NCBI RefSeq assembly: GCF_000829435.1 | Contig: NZ_JXRP01000014.1 | Coordinates: forward strand, 17,918-81,917 | From: Jeotgalibacillus soli | GTDB taxonomy: Bacteria > Bacillota > Bacilli > Bacillales > Jeotgalibacillaceae | Direction of reading: 5' to 3' | DNA: 64,000 nucleotides | Shown: positions 57,101 to 64,000 of the stretch, piece after piece | How the letters are laid out: each line of letters begins with the position of its first letter | Position numbering within the stretch: the first letter of the stretch is position 1 | Position numbers and translations under genes: made by a program | Notes under the pieces: generated by a model | The model's input: the letters and a program-made list of their open reading frames with translations, nothing else | The model's database searches: none | What the model was told of the DNA's origin: nothing

Positions 57101-57571
57101 ATGGCAGTTGTTGGAGAAAAAGCACCTGAATTCTCACTAGTATCACAAAGTGGAGAGACCGTTTTATTGGCTGATTTTAAAGGGAAAAAGAATGTGATTC
57201 TATACTTTTATCCGAAAGACATGACACCAGGCTGTACAACAGAAGCGTGTGACTTTCGTGATCACTATGAATCATTTGCCTCATTAGACGCAGTCATTTT
57301 AGGCGTTAGCACCGACCCTAAGGAAAAGCACCAAACGTTTGTGGATAAATATGACCTGCCTTTTTCTTTATTGGTTGATGAAGATCATGCTGTAGCAGAT
57401 AAATATGGCGTTTGGATATTAAAGAAAAATTTTGGCAAAGAGTATATGGGGATGGATCGCTCTACCTTCGCAATCGATAAAGAAGGAAAGATTGCGGGTG
57501 AATGGAGAAGCGTCAAAGTGAAAGGTCATGTAGAAGAAACACTTCAATTTGTGAAAGATAACTTAAATTAA
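57101..57571 (+). CDS. bcp: Thiol peroxiredoxin Bcp (YgaF)
   Basis: Atypical 2-Cys peroxiredoxin reducing hydroperoxides with thioredoxin; 156 residues. Peroxidatic Cys45 and resolving Cys50 in PKDMTPGCTTEACDF; also NVILYFYP and the Arg in MGMDRSTFAI. ATG 57101 is seven bases after AAGGAGGG; the longer frame to 57071 includes that site. Strong terminator after it. The position before perR (with two accessory genes in between) is as for ygaF in B. subtilis. Confidence 0.94.
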   Translation: MAVVGEKAPEFSLVSQSGETVLLADFKGKKNVILYFYPKDMTPGCTTEACDFRDHYESFASLDAVILGVSTDPKEKHQTFVDKYDLPFSLLVDEDHAVADKYGVWILKKNFGKEYMGMDRSTFAIDKEGKIAGEWRSVKVKGHVEETLQFVKDNLN

Positions 57572-57585
57572 TGTCTAGAAAGCAG

Positions 57586-57622
57586 TTCGTTCAATCTGAA
57601 CTGCTTTTTATTATGATCAAAT
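57586..57622 (+). terminator. bcp terminator
   Basis: AAAGCAGTTC (57589-57598) with GAACTGCTTT (57608-57617) and a T-run. Confidence 0.92.
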
Positions 57623-57770
57623 GTTTTATTTTTAGAATCATGTGAATATTTCCAGTAGTTTGGATTATTTAAAATATCTTTTTTCTTATCTATAACTCTA
57701 TATAATGTTTTTTGTTTGTTTATCCAGTAATTGTTACAATATTTATAATCTTATACATTAGGAGGCCGTT

Positions 57771-59306
57771 ATGGATACAACAAAGAAAAGAAGAATTTTT
57801 ACCAAAGCTCTTGACGGAGTCGAGCGCATTGGTAATAAGCTTCCTCATCCGATAACGTTGTTTTTCGCTTTTGCTGCACTCGTTGTCTTAGTGTCTGCAC
57901 TAGGATCCGCTTTAGGCTGGTCTGTTGAAAACGTAGAAGGAGAAGAAGTACAAGTATTTAATTTGCTTAGCAGTGAAGGGATTTTATACATGTTCCAATC
58001 TGCTGTTTCAAACTTTACAGGATTTGCTCCGCTGGGAACAGTTCTTGTAACAATGCTTGGTATTGGGATTGCGGAGCGTACAGGGTTAATCTCAACAGCG
58101 CTAAAAGCACTGGTAACCTCTGTTCCGAAACAATTACTTACTGCAGCGCTTGTATTTGGTGGCGTAATGTCTTCAATGGCAGCGGATGCTGGATACGTCG
58201 TTTTAGTTCCGCTTGGTGCTGTTCTTTTTGCAGGGTTAGGAAGACATCCTTTGGCTGGTTTAGCAGCAGCATTCGCCGGAGTTTCCGGAGGATTCAGTGC
58301 AAACCTGCTTGTGACGTCGCTTGATCCGCTGTTGGGGAATTTGACGATTGAAGCAGCAGCTACAATTGATCCTGCCTACGCAGCTGATATGAATATTTTA
58401 ATGAATTATTACTTTATGATTGTTTCTGTTTTCATGATTACGATTGTCGGTACACTTGTTACTGAAAAGATAGTTGAACCGCGTCTTGGAACGTTTAAAG
58501 GAAATGCAAACGACGATGAATCAGAAGATTTGAAAAGAGTAACACCGCTTGAGAAAAAAGGTCTTTGGGCTGCGTTTTTCTCAATCATTATTACGAGTGT
58601 ATTTGTTGCTCTTCTTGTCGTTCCTAGCTGGGGGGCCCTAAGAGCGGGAGCAGAAGAAATACTAGCTGCACCATTCTTCCAGGTACTAGTACCGATTCTA
58701 TTTATCTTTTTCTTAATCCCTGGCTTTGTTTATGGTGTTGTGACCAAATCAATTAAAAACGATACAGACGTTGCGAACCAAATGTCAGACACAATGGCAA
58801 CGATGGGGATGTACATTGTGCTGGCGTTTGCGGCGGGTCAGTTTGTCGCTTACTTCAATACAAGTAATCTTGGCTTGATTTTCGCGTATAATGCGGCTGA
58901 TTTCTTAAGAGATGCTGGATTAGACGGTATGCTGTTAATCTTGGGCTTCTTGTTTATTGTTGGGATCATCAACTTATTCATCGGAAGTGCGTCAGCGAAA
59001 TGGGCATTTATGGCGCCAGTATTTGTGCCTATTTTAATGCACCTAGGATATGCACCTGAGCTAACGCAGGCATTGTACCGAATTGCAGATTCAGCAACCA
59101 ATATTATTTCACCGTTGATGCCATATTTTGCGATTGTGATTGCCTTCGCTCAAAAATATGACAAGAAGGTTGGAATCGGGACGCTGGTTGCAACCATGGT
59201 GCCATACTCGATTGCTTTTTCAATCGTATGGACAATTATGCTATTAATCTTTATGTACACTGGTATCGACCTTGGTCCAGGTGCAAATGTATTCTACAAT
59301 CAATAA
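57771..59306 (+). CDS. AbgT-family transporter
   Basis: Polytopic transporter of 511 residues; E. coli AbgT takes up p-aminobenzoyl-glutamate, and other members export sulfonamides. Motifs seen: IGNKLPHPITLFF at the start, GIGIAERTGLISTALKAL, MSSMAADAGYVVLVPLG and GSASAKWAFMAPVFVPI. AGGAGG lies five bases before the ATG. It is inserted between bcp and perR and is not part of the B. subtilis order that I recall. No amidohydrolase (abgAB) partner is adjacent, so the substrate is open. Confidence 0.9.
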   Translation: MDTTKKRRIFTKALDGVERIGNKLPHPITLFFAFAALVVLVSALGSALGWSVENVEGEEVQVFNLLSSEGILYMFQSAVSNFTGFAPLGTVLVTMLGIGIAERTGLISTALKALVTSVPKQLLTAALVFGGVMSSMAADAGYVVLVPLGAVLFAGLGRHPLAGLAAAFAGVSGGFSANLLVTSLDPLLGNLTIEAAATIDPAYAADMNILMNYYFMIVSVFMITIVGTLVTEKIVEPRLGTFKGNANDDESEDLKRVTPLEKKGLWAAFFSIIITSVFVALLVVPSWGALRAGAEEILAAPFFQVLVPILFIFFLIPGFVYGVVTKSIKNDTDVANQMSDTMATMGMYIVLAFAAGQFVAYFNTSNLGLIFAYNAADFLRDAGLDGMLLILGFLFIVGIINLFIGSASAKWAFMAPVFVPILMHLGYAPELTQALYRIADSATNIISPLMPYFAIVIAFAQKYDKKVGIGTLVATMVPYSIAFSIVWTIMLLIFMYTGIDLGPGANVFYNQ

Positions 59307-59310
59307 ATTC

Positions 59311-59353
59311 TATCCCTCTCGTTTCCTTTTGGAAGCAAGGGGGATTTTTTTTA
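59311..59353 (+). terminator. AbgT gene terminator
   Basis: ATCCCTCTCGTTTCC pairs imperfectly with GGAAGCAAGGGGGAT around TTTT; eight T follow. Confidence 0.85.
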
Positions 59354-59403
59354 GGTGTATTTAAAGAGCTTATGGTTAAATAGATTGTAAGGGGGATTTG
59401 TTA

Positions 59404-60351
59404 ATGAAGATACTTTTTTCTTTCGTACCTAATAATGAAATCCAGAAAGACTTGATCGAACAATTTCCGGACGCTTCATTTTCTTTTCGCCGATTGAGTG
59501 AAGCGGGAGAGCTTGTATCTGAGGCTGAAATATTCGTTACATACGGAGAGGACTTAACAGAAGAAAATATTTTAGGCTTTCATAGGTTAAAGTGGATCAT
59601 GGTCGTATCCGCTGGTCTTGAGAAAATGCCGTTTGAACAAATAAAGGAAAGGAACATTCTTGTAACGAATGCACGTGGTATACATGCTATTCCTATGAGT
59701 GAATTCGCATTTGGATTTATGCTTCAGTATTCCAAGAGATTTGCTGAAATGCACGATCAGCAAAAAGAACAAAAGTGGAACAGAAACCTTCCGCTTAAGG
59801 AATTGTACAATTCCACCCTTTTGATTCTGGGGACTGGAGCCATTGGTACGGAGACGGCCCGTATTGCTCAAGCGTTTGGGATGAAAACGGAGGGGGTAAA
59901 TAGTGATGGAAGAGCAATTGAGCACTTTGATCAAACCTATCCGATAGACAGGCTAAATAAGCCCTTGCCAAATGCAGATTACATTCTTTCTTTTCTCCCA
60001 AGCACAGAGGAAACGAAGCATTTACTGCAAAGTGAACATTTTCATTTAATGAAAGAAAGTGCTGTATTTATTAATATGGGCCGTGGCAGCCTTGTTTCGA
60101 TGGAAGTGCTGTTGAATGCATTAAGAGCGAAGGAGATTGCATATGCTATGTTAGATGTAATGGAAGAAGAGCCGCTGCCAGCTGATCATCCTCTGTGGAA
60201 TCAGGCTAACATCACGATAACACCTCATCTTTCAAGTATCTCAAGTGAATATATTCCTCGTGCATTGACAATTTTCAAACGAAATCTGCATGCGTATCTA
60301 AATGGAGAAGATCACTTTCAGAACATCATTGATTTAAACAGAGGGTATTGA
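59404..60351 (+). CDS. D-isomer-specific 2-hydroxyacid dehydrogenase
   Basis: NAD(P)-dependent oxidoreductase of 315 residues. Cofactor motif LGTGAIGTETA, catalytic Arg region NMGRGSLV, the Glu in DVMEEEPLP and the His in ITPHLSSIS are all present. GGGGGA precedes ATG 59404 by seven bases. Substrate unknown; close in pattern to glyoxylate/hydroxypyruvate reductase-like members. It lies immediately upstream of perR, but with a separate promoter for perR in the gap. Confidence 0.9.
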   Translation: MKILFSFVPNNEIQKDLIEQFPDASFSFRRLSEAGELVSEAEIFVTYGEDLTEENILGFHRLKWIMVVSAGLEKMPFEQIKERNILVTNARGIHAIPMSEFAFGFMLQYSKRFAEMHDQQKEQKWNRNLPLKELYNSTLLILGTGAIGTETARIAQAFGMKTEGVNSDGRAIEHFDQTYPIDRLNKPLPNADYILSFLPSTEETKHLLQSEHFHLMKESAVFINMGRGSLVSMEVLLNALRAKEIAYAMLDVMEEEPLPADHPLWNQANITITPHLSSISSEYIPRALTIFKRNLHAYLNGEDHFQNIIDLNRGY

Positions 60352-60431
60352 AATAAATTCAAAAATTGCATGGAAATAATCTAAATGTCCTGTTGATAAT
60401 TTGCTAAAACCCTTTAAAATAGCTGTAGAGA

Positions 60432-60461
60432 TTGACAAAATCAACTGTAGGCGAGTACACT
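60432..60461 (+). promoter_or_regulatory. perR promoter
   Basis: Perfect -35 TTGACA (60432-60437) and -10 TACACT (60456-60461) at 18 bases. The PerR box starts two bases after the -10. Confidence 0.72.
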
Positions 60462-60463
60462 AT

Positions 60464-60478
60464 TTATAAAGATTATAA
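60464..60478. promoter_or_regulatory. PerR box for perR autoregulation
   Basis: TTATAAAGATTATAA, 13 of 14 fixed positions of TTATAATNATTATAA. It lies between the promoter's -10 and the perR start, the right place for repression. Confidence 0.82.
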
Positions 60479-60512
60479 AATAATACTTTATATAGAAAGA
60501 GGGTGCATGACG

Positions 60513-60953
60513 GTGTCTGAAATGCAATTAAGAGATGCATTAGATTCACTAAAAGGGACTGGCGTAAGAATCACTCCTCAACGTCATGCGATTTTGGAGT
60601 ATCTAGTAGGATCGATGACACACCCAACCGCTGATGATATTTACAAAGCGCTTGAAGGGAAATTTCCTAATATGAGTGTGGCTACGGTGTATAACAACTT
60701 ACGCGTTTTTAGAGAAGTTGGTCTTGTTAAAGAATTAACCTATGGAGATTCTTCTAGTCGCTTTGATTTTGTCACAACAGATCATTATCACGCCATTTGC
60801 CAAAACTGTGGAAAGATTGTTGATTTCCATTATCCAGGATTAGATGAAGTAGAACATCTTGCATCCCATGTAACGGGATTTAAAGTGAATAATCACCGCA
60901 TGGAAGTTTATGGGACATGCCAAGACTGCTCTGCAGTAAAAGAAGCGCACTAA
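60513..60953 (+). CDS. perR: Peroxide-sensing repressor PerR
   Basis: Fur-family repressor that senses peroxide by metal-catalysed histidine oxidation. From the GTG at 60513 the protein is 146 residues and the key residues fall at the B. subtilis numbers: metal ligands His37, Asp85, His91, His93 and Asp104, and zinc-site Cys96, Cys99, Cys136 and Cys139. Thus the sensing site is complete. AGAGGG is nine bases before GTG 60513 and only three before ATG 60507. Own promoter, own operator and terminator. Its predicted targets in this window include perR itself and pfeT. Confidence 0.97.
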   Translation: MSEMQLRDALDSLKGTGVRITPQRHAILEYLVGSMTHPTADDIYKALEGKFPNMSVATVYNNLRVFREVGLVKELTYGDSSSRFDFVTTDHYHAICQNCGKIVDFHYPGLDEVEHLASHVTGFKVNNHRMEVYGTCQDCSAVKEAH

Positions 60954-60975
60954 TTGTGTGCTTCTTTTATTTTCT
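60936..60975 (+). terminator. perR terminator
   Basis: AAAAGAAGCGCAC (60938-60950) with GTGTGCTTCTTTT (60956-60968) around TAATT, one G-T pair; overlaps the stop. Confidence 0.9.
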
Positions 60976-61308
60976 TTTTTAAATATGTAACAGATCTTTC
61001 GATTGCTTATAACTTATTTACTTCGCAAGTTATTACGGATAATTTTTGCAGCGCTTACGCGAATGTATAGCCTGTTTAGTAAAACATTCGAAAATAAAAT
61101 TGCTTGACGCCAGATCCTTATTTATCCGTGGGGAAGTTTATAATGTGTTTTTTGATATCCAAGATTTCGGGTGAAGTGAAAAGGAGTTTATGTATCTCCG
61201 ACATATGTTTACATGGCCTTGTTTTAGGATAATTAATAATCACAGAAGATGATCCTTTAAGCTAGCAAGTAAATTCAAATGAATAAGATATTTCAAAAGG
61301 AGCTGTTT
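60976..61308. other. Intergenic region between perR and the lipase gene
   Basis: About 330 bases with no gene seen. A TTGACG (near 61103) and a TATAAT-like element (near 61140) are too far apart to be one promoter. Confidence 0.4.
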
Positions 61309-62169
61309 ATGGTGAAGAAATTTACGATACTGTTTCTTTCATTCTTAATTGTGACACCAGTACTGTTTCTGGGTGGAGAAAAATTAAAAGCAGAAGCATC
61401 GGGAGATTTTTTGCTTAGCGAGGGATTGCCTCCATTGGGAGCAAATGATCCGAAATGTATCCCTGATGAAACACATCCTGATCCGATTGTACTTGTTCCA
61501 GGAACCTTTGAGTCAATGGATCGAAATTGGGCGAACCTTGCCCCTTTGCTTAAAGCAGAAGGGTATTGTGTTTATTCATTAAACTATGGTTATACGGCTG
61601 CAGGCTATGGTACAGGTCCGATAGAAGACTCTGCAAAGGAGCTGAAAACCTTTATCGACAACGTCCTTGCTCATACAGGAGCTGAAAAAATCTCGATTGT
61701 CGGACATAGCCAAGGAGGAATGATGCCGCGTTATTATATTAAGTTCCTTGGAGGTAATAAAGTGGTCAATGATTTAATTGGTCTCGTTCCTTCTAATCAC
61801 GGCACAAAAGGGGTTATAGGGCTGAATGCAACATGGACAGTCACAGATCTTGCTGCCTGCACCGCATGCAGGCAGCAGGAAACGGGTTCAGAGTTTCTGG
61901 AAAAACTTAATAGAGGTAATGAAGCACCAGGAAATGTATCTTATACGGTGGTTACAACCCGTAACGATGAAGTGGTTGTTCCGTATACTTCCTCTTTTTT
62001 GAAAGAGTCGAAAAACGTGGTCAATATTACATTGCAGGACTATTATCCTCTAAATCAAACAGAGCATCAGCTTATTGCTTATGATGTGAATGCTTTTAGT
62101 TTTGTTTTCGATGCACTTGCACATAAAGGTCCGGCAGATCCAGCTCGATCAGTAGCTCTATTTAAATAA
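61309..62169 (+). CDS. Secreted alpha/beta-hydrolase lipase (EstA/EstB type)
   Basis: Exported triacylglycerol lipase or esterase of 286 residues. Signal peptide to about residue 30 (KFTILFLSFLIVTPVLFL), then DPIVLVPGTFESMDRNW (oxyanion region), nucleophile Ser134 in VGHSQGG, catalytic Asp likely in TTRNDEVVVPY and His in NQTEHQLIAYD. It has four cysteines including the pair CTAC. AAAGGAG lies six bases before ATG 61309. It lies between perR and ygzB, which are neighbours in B. subtilis, so it is an insertion. A terminator follows at some distance. Confidence 0.9.
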   Translation: MVKKFTILFLSFLIVTPVLFLGGEKLKAEASGDFLLSEGLPPLGANDPKCIPDETHPDPIVLVPGTFESMDRNWANLAPLLKAEGYCVYSLNYGYTAAGYGTGPIEDSAKELKTFIDNVLAHTGAEKISIVGHSQGGMMPRYYIKFLGGNKVVNDLIGLVPSNHGTKGVIGLNATWTVTDLAACTACRQQETGSEFLEKLNRGNEAPGNVSYTVVTTRNDEVVVPYTSSFLKESKNVVNITLQDYYPLNQTEHQLIAYDVNAFSFVFDALAHKGPADPARSVALFK

Positions 62170-62278
62170 AGGGAATGTGAAAGAGTTGCGAATTTTCTCT
62201 TGATGCTCCTTTTTGTGATATGAAAAACATAAATATAAGGGGGGACACTTGAAGAAAGAAGGAAAAAGTCTCTATTTA

Positions 62279-62319
62279 CAAAGTAAAACACCGTTCATTT
62301 TGAACGGTGTTTTACTTTA
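62279..62319 (+). terminator. Lipase gene terminator
   Basis: Perfect hairpin of at least 17 bp (62280-62297 with about 62301-62318), small loop, A/T ends; may serve both strands, as ygzB ends nearby. Confidence 0.88.
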
Positions 62320-62379
62320 CGTAATTTAGAGAAATGCACTATTGCAGCTTTATTTATCTATAGTATGAACGATATTTGA

Positions 62380-62745
62380 TTAAGTTTGCTTCGTTTGTCT
62401 GCTTTTCTTGTTGTAGTCTTCATCAAACTCTTTTCCTTCAAGCTCAGGATCAAGAGTTAATGGTTCACGACAGTGCATGCACATGTCTACGCGACCAAGT
62501 ATTTTTGTAGGTTTATCACAGTTTGGACAATTTACTACCACTGCCCTCGTTGACAGCAGGCCAATCCAGAAGTAAACGACCATACTAAATACAAGTGAAA
62601 GCATTCCTAAAATAATGAAAATCAGCATGACAATTGGGTTGCCGCGGAAGAAAATCCCTGCATACATAATAATAAAGCCTACGAATATGAGAGCGAGTGC
62701 AAACGATCTAATTTTATTTATCTTATTTGAATATTTTTTTGCCAT
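62380..62745 (-). CDS. ygzB: YgzB-family zinc-ribbon membrane protein
   Basis: 121-residue protein with two TM segments (about 14-33 and 39-65) followed by a cytosolic zinc ribbon [10 protein letters not shown]...CMHCREPL and an acidic/basic tail. Function unknown. Two adjacent ATG codons (62748 and 62745) stand after AGGGGGG; the second has better spacing. On the minus strand between perR and ygxA, as in B. subtilis. Confidence 0.9.
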   Translation of the reverse strand: MAKKYSNKINKIRSFALALIFVGFIIMYAGIFFRGNPIVMLIFIILGMLSLVFSMVVYFWIGLLSTRAVVVNCPNCDKPTKILGRVDMCMHCREPLTLDPELEGKEFDEDYNKKSRQTKQT

Positions 62746-62903
62746 CATTGTCCCCCCTGAATATTTAATATATCATAGATATTTGTTAGCTGTAGATGCA
62801 AATGGTGACGTTTTGATTACGAAAACTTTTATAAGAAGGAAAATGGCTTTTTGTGTCGAATGAATTGAGTAAAAGGATTATAGAGTGAAGGAGTTTATTG
62901 AAT

Positions 62904-63791
62904 ATGGAAGACAAACTGCGTCCAATTTATCAAGAACGAGCTAGCCAGCCAAACACATTAGGTGTCATCATTATGGAGAAAAAAGATCGCCAAAGTCCAA
63001 TCACTGATACATTTGATACAATATTATTTGTCATTGTTAAAGAAGCGGATGAACCTGTTTTTATGAAGCACTATACATACGAAGACCGTAAAGCCGCTAT
63101 GCATATTGTAAGCGAAGATCAGCTTAAAGAATGGTTATTGCTAGGAAGCAATCGAAAAGTCACTGAATGGCTGTTATCTGGCAGAGTGGTCTTTGACCGT
63201 AATGAATATATAGAAAACTTGAGATTAGAGCTGAGAGACTTCCCTTTCTATGGAAGAAAAATCAAAATAGGTATTGAGTTTGCTAAGTTGATTCGCCGTT
63301 ATATGGATGGAAAAGCATTTTTCGAATCACGCCATTTTTTAGATGCTTATAATCATATTGTCCATTCACTTCATCACTTAGCCAGACTTGCTGTTATTGA
63401 AAATGGATTCCATCCAGAAGTCACGGTTTGGAATCAGGTAAAGCAGATTGAGCCTGAGATTTTTAAATTATACGAAGAGCTTGTTAATAGTGAAGAAACA
63501 TTGGAAAAGAGACTTGAGCTTCTTTTTCTTGCAAGTGAGTTTCTTATCCATTCTAGGACAAAAATCGGAGCATCCCATTTGATAGAGGTGCTTGATACAA
63601 GAGAGCAGTGGAATTTTCAAGATCTTCAATCCCACGAAGAGCTTGTTTACTATTCTGTTGATCTGGCAGTAATGATTGAATTCCTAATTGAAAAGAACGT
63701 TATATCAACTCGTTCGATTGAAACAAAAGGGCAAGGGATTTATCATCGATATTATTCTGTGAAAAAAAATAAAAAAACACTTGATCTTTAA
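62904..63791 (+). CDS. ygxA: Nucleotidyltransferase-like protein YgxA
   Basis: Conserved protein of 295 residues next to an rRNA operon in many bacilli. The N-terminal domain resembles a nucleotidyltransferase fold (LGVIIMEKKD, FDTILFVIVKE) with only part of the active-site pattern; the C-terminal part is helical (ARLAVIENGFHPEVTVWNQVK). TTG 62898, four bases after AAGGAG, and ATG 62904, ten bases after it, are both possible; I kept the ATG. Function unknown. Confidence 0.87.
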   Translation: MEDKLRPIYQERASQPNTLGVIIMEKKDRQSPITDTFDTILFVIVKEADEPVFMKHYTYEDRKAAMHIVSEDQLKEWLLLGSNRKVTEWLLSGRVVFDRNEYIENLRLELRDFPFYGRKIKIGIEFAKLIRRYMDGKAFFESRHFLDAYNHIVHSLHHLARLAVIENGFHPEVTVWNQVKQIEPEIFKLYEELVNSEETLEKRLELLFLASEFLIHSRTKIGASHLIEVLDTREQWNFQDLQSHEELVYYSVDLAVMIEFLIEKNVISTRSIETKGQGIYHRYYSVKKNKKTLDL

Positions 63792-63864
63792 TTAATCCCT
63801 TGTTATTATAAAGAACGTCGCTGCTAAGCGATTATGACATTCGAAAATAACGATAAAAAAGTTG

Positions 63865-63894
63865 TTGACATAAAGCAAAACATTATGTTAATAT
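63865..63894 (+). promoter_or_regulatory. rRNA operon promoter
   Basis: -35 TTGACA (63865-63870) and -10 TAATAT (63889-63894) at 18 bases, or TTAATA at 17. An A-rich stretch upstream (63843-63860) looks like an UP element. Follows ygxA as rrnD does in B. subtilis. Confidence 0.85.
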
Positions 63895-64000
63895 AAGAAA
63901 GTCGCTTGAGAGAGCAACGCAACCAAGAAACACCTTGAACCTTGAAAACTAAACAACCTAAAACGTCAACGTTAATTCTTGATTTAAGTAACATTTAAGA
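63895..64000 (+). ncRNA. Leader of an rRNA operon, 16S gene beyond the window
   Basis: The sequence ACCTTGAAAACTAAACAAC followed by AAAACGTCAACG is the usual Bacillus leader just upstream of 16S rRNA. The window stops before the mature 16S 5' end. Confidence 0.75.

Noticed and set aside
62240..62330. 27-codon frame with TTG start behind AGGGGGG, reading through the lipase terminator
   Set aside because: The coding sequence would be mostly the terminator hairpin itself; no support beyond the ribosome site.

Overview
The window is chromosomal DNA from a low-GC, endospore-forming member of the Bacillaceae. Several things point there: strong AGGAGG-type ribosome sites, frequent TTG and GTG starts, a gamma-type SASP gene (sspE), the cortex muramic-lactam deacetylase pdaA, FabL-type enoyl reductase, and long stretches of Bacillus subtilis-like gene order. 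The order yfkM-yfkK-yfkJ-yfkI-yfkH ... yfkF ... yfkAB ... pdaA ... yfjP-rlmCD, then yfhF-recX-yfhH-[yfhI position]-yfhJ-yfhP-mutY-fabL-sspE-ygaB-ygaC-ygaD-ygaE-gsaB-[channel]-bcp-...-perR-ygzB-ygxA, ends at the promoter and leader of a ribosomal RNA operon. The 16S gene itself would start just past base 64000. I cannot assign a species.

Layout. 1-3.2 kb: thiamine-pyrimidine salvage operon (tenA fragment, thiZ, thiX, thiY). 3.3-7 kb: NTF2-like protein, stand-alone nitric oxide synthase, a 45-residue membrane microprotein, a decayed surface-protein gene and mreBH. 7-12.6 kb: membrane chemoreceptor paired with a BMP-family lipoprotein, acyl-CoA thioesterase, a second copy of the microprotein, M29 aminopeptidase. 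12.7-17.2 kb: response-regulator-like protein, photolyase, DUF429 remnant, motAB behind a sigma-D promoter. 17.2-21.8 kb: IS1182-type transposase remnant, Na+/alanine symporter, and a flavin monooxygenase-methyltransferase pair. 21.9-40 kb: the yfk/yfj block with a PerR/Fur-type iron efflux ATPase, OsmC protein, radical SAM YfkAB, fumarase, PdaA, a PAS histidine kinase, AlkA-like glycosylase, RlmCD and a soluble chemoreceptor. 40-64 kb: the yfh/yga block to the rRNA operon.

How the genes work together. Peroxide and iron stress is a theme: perR has a near-perfect PerR box beside its own promoter, the P1B4-type ATPase (pfeT/zosA-like) has a perfect PerR box upstream and a Fur-like palindrome in its promoter spacer, and bcp and an osmC-type thiol peroxidase are also present. 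Motility and taxis genes (motAB, two chemoreceptors) and sporulation genes (pdaA, sspE, possibly the kinase) fit a motile spore former.

Unusual items: a low-molecular-weight tyrosine phosphatase whose catalytic P-loop is one residue short (C-x4-R instead of C-x5-R), a GC-rich interspersed repeat family in five intergenic copies, two paralogous membrane microproteins, a two-TM channel with SVGNGE where TVGYGD is expected, a lipoprotein-chemoreceptor operon, a monooxygenase-methyltransferase cassette, and four or five decayed genes. No CRISPR array, prophage or complete insertion sequence was seen. No tRNA gene was recognised.
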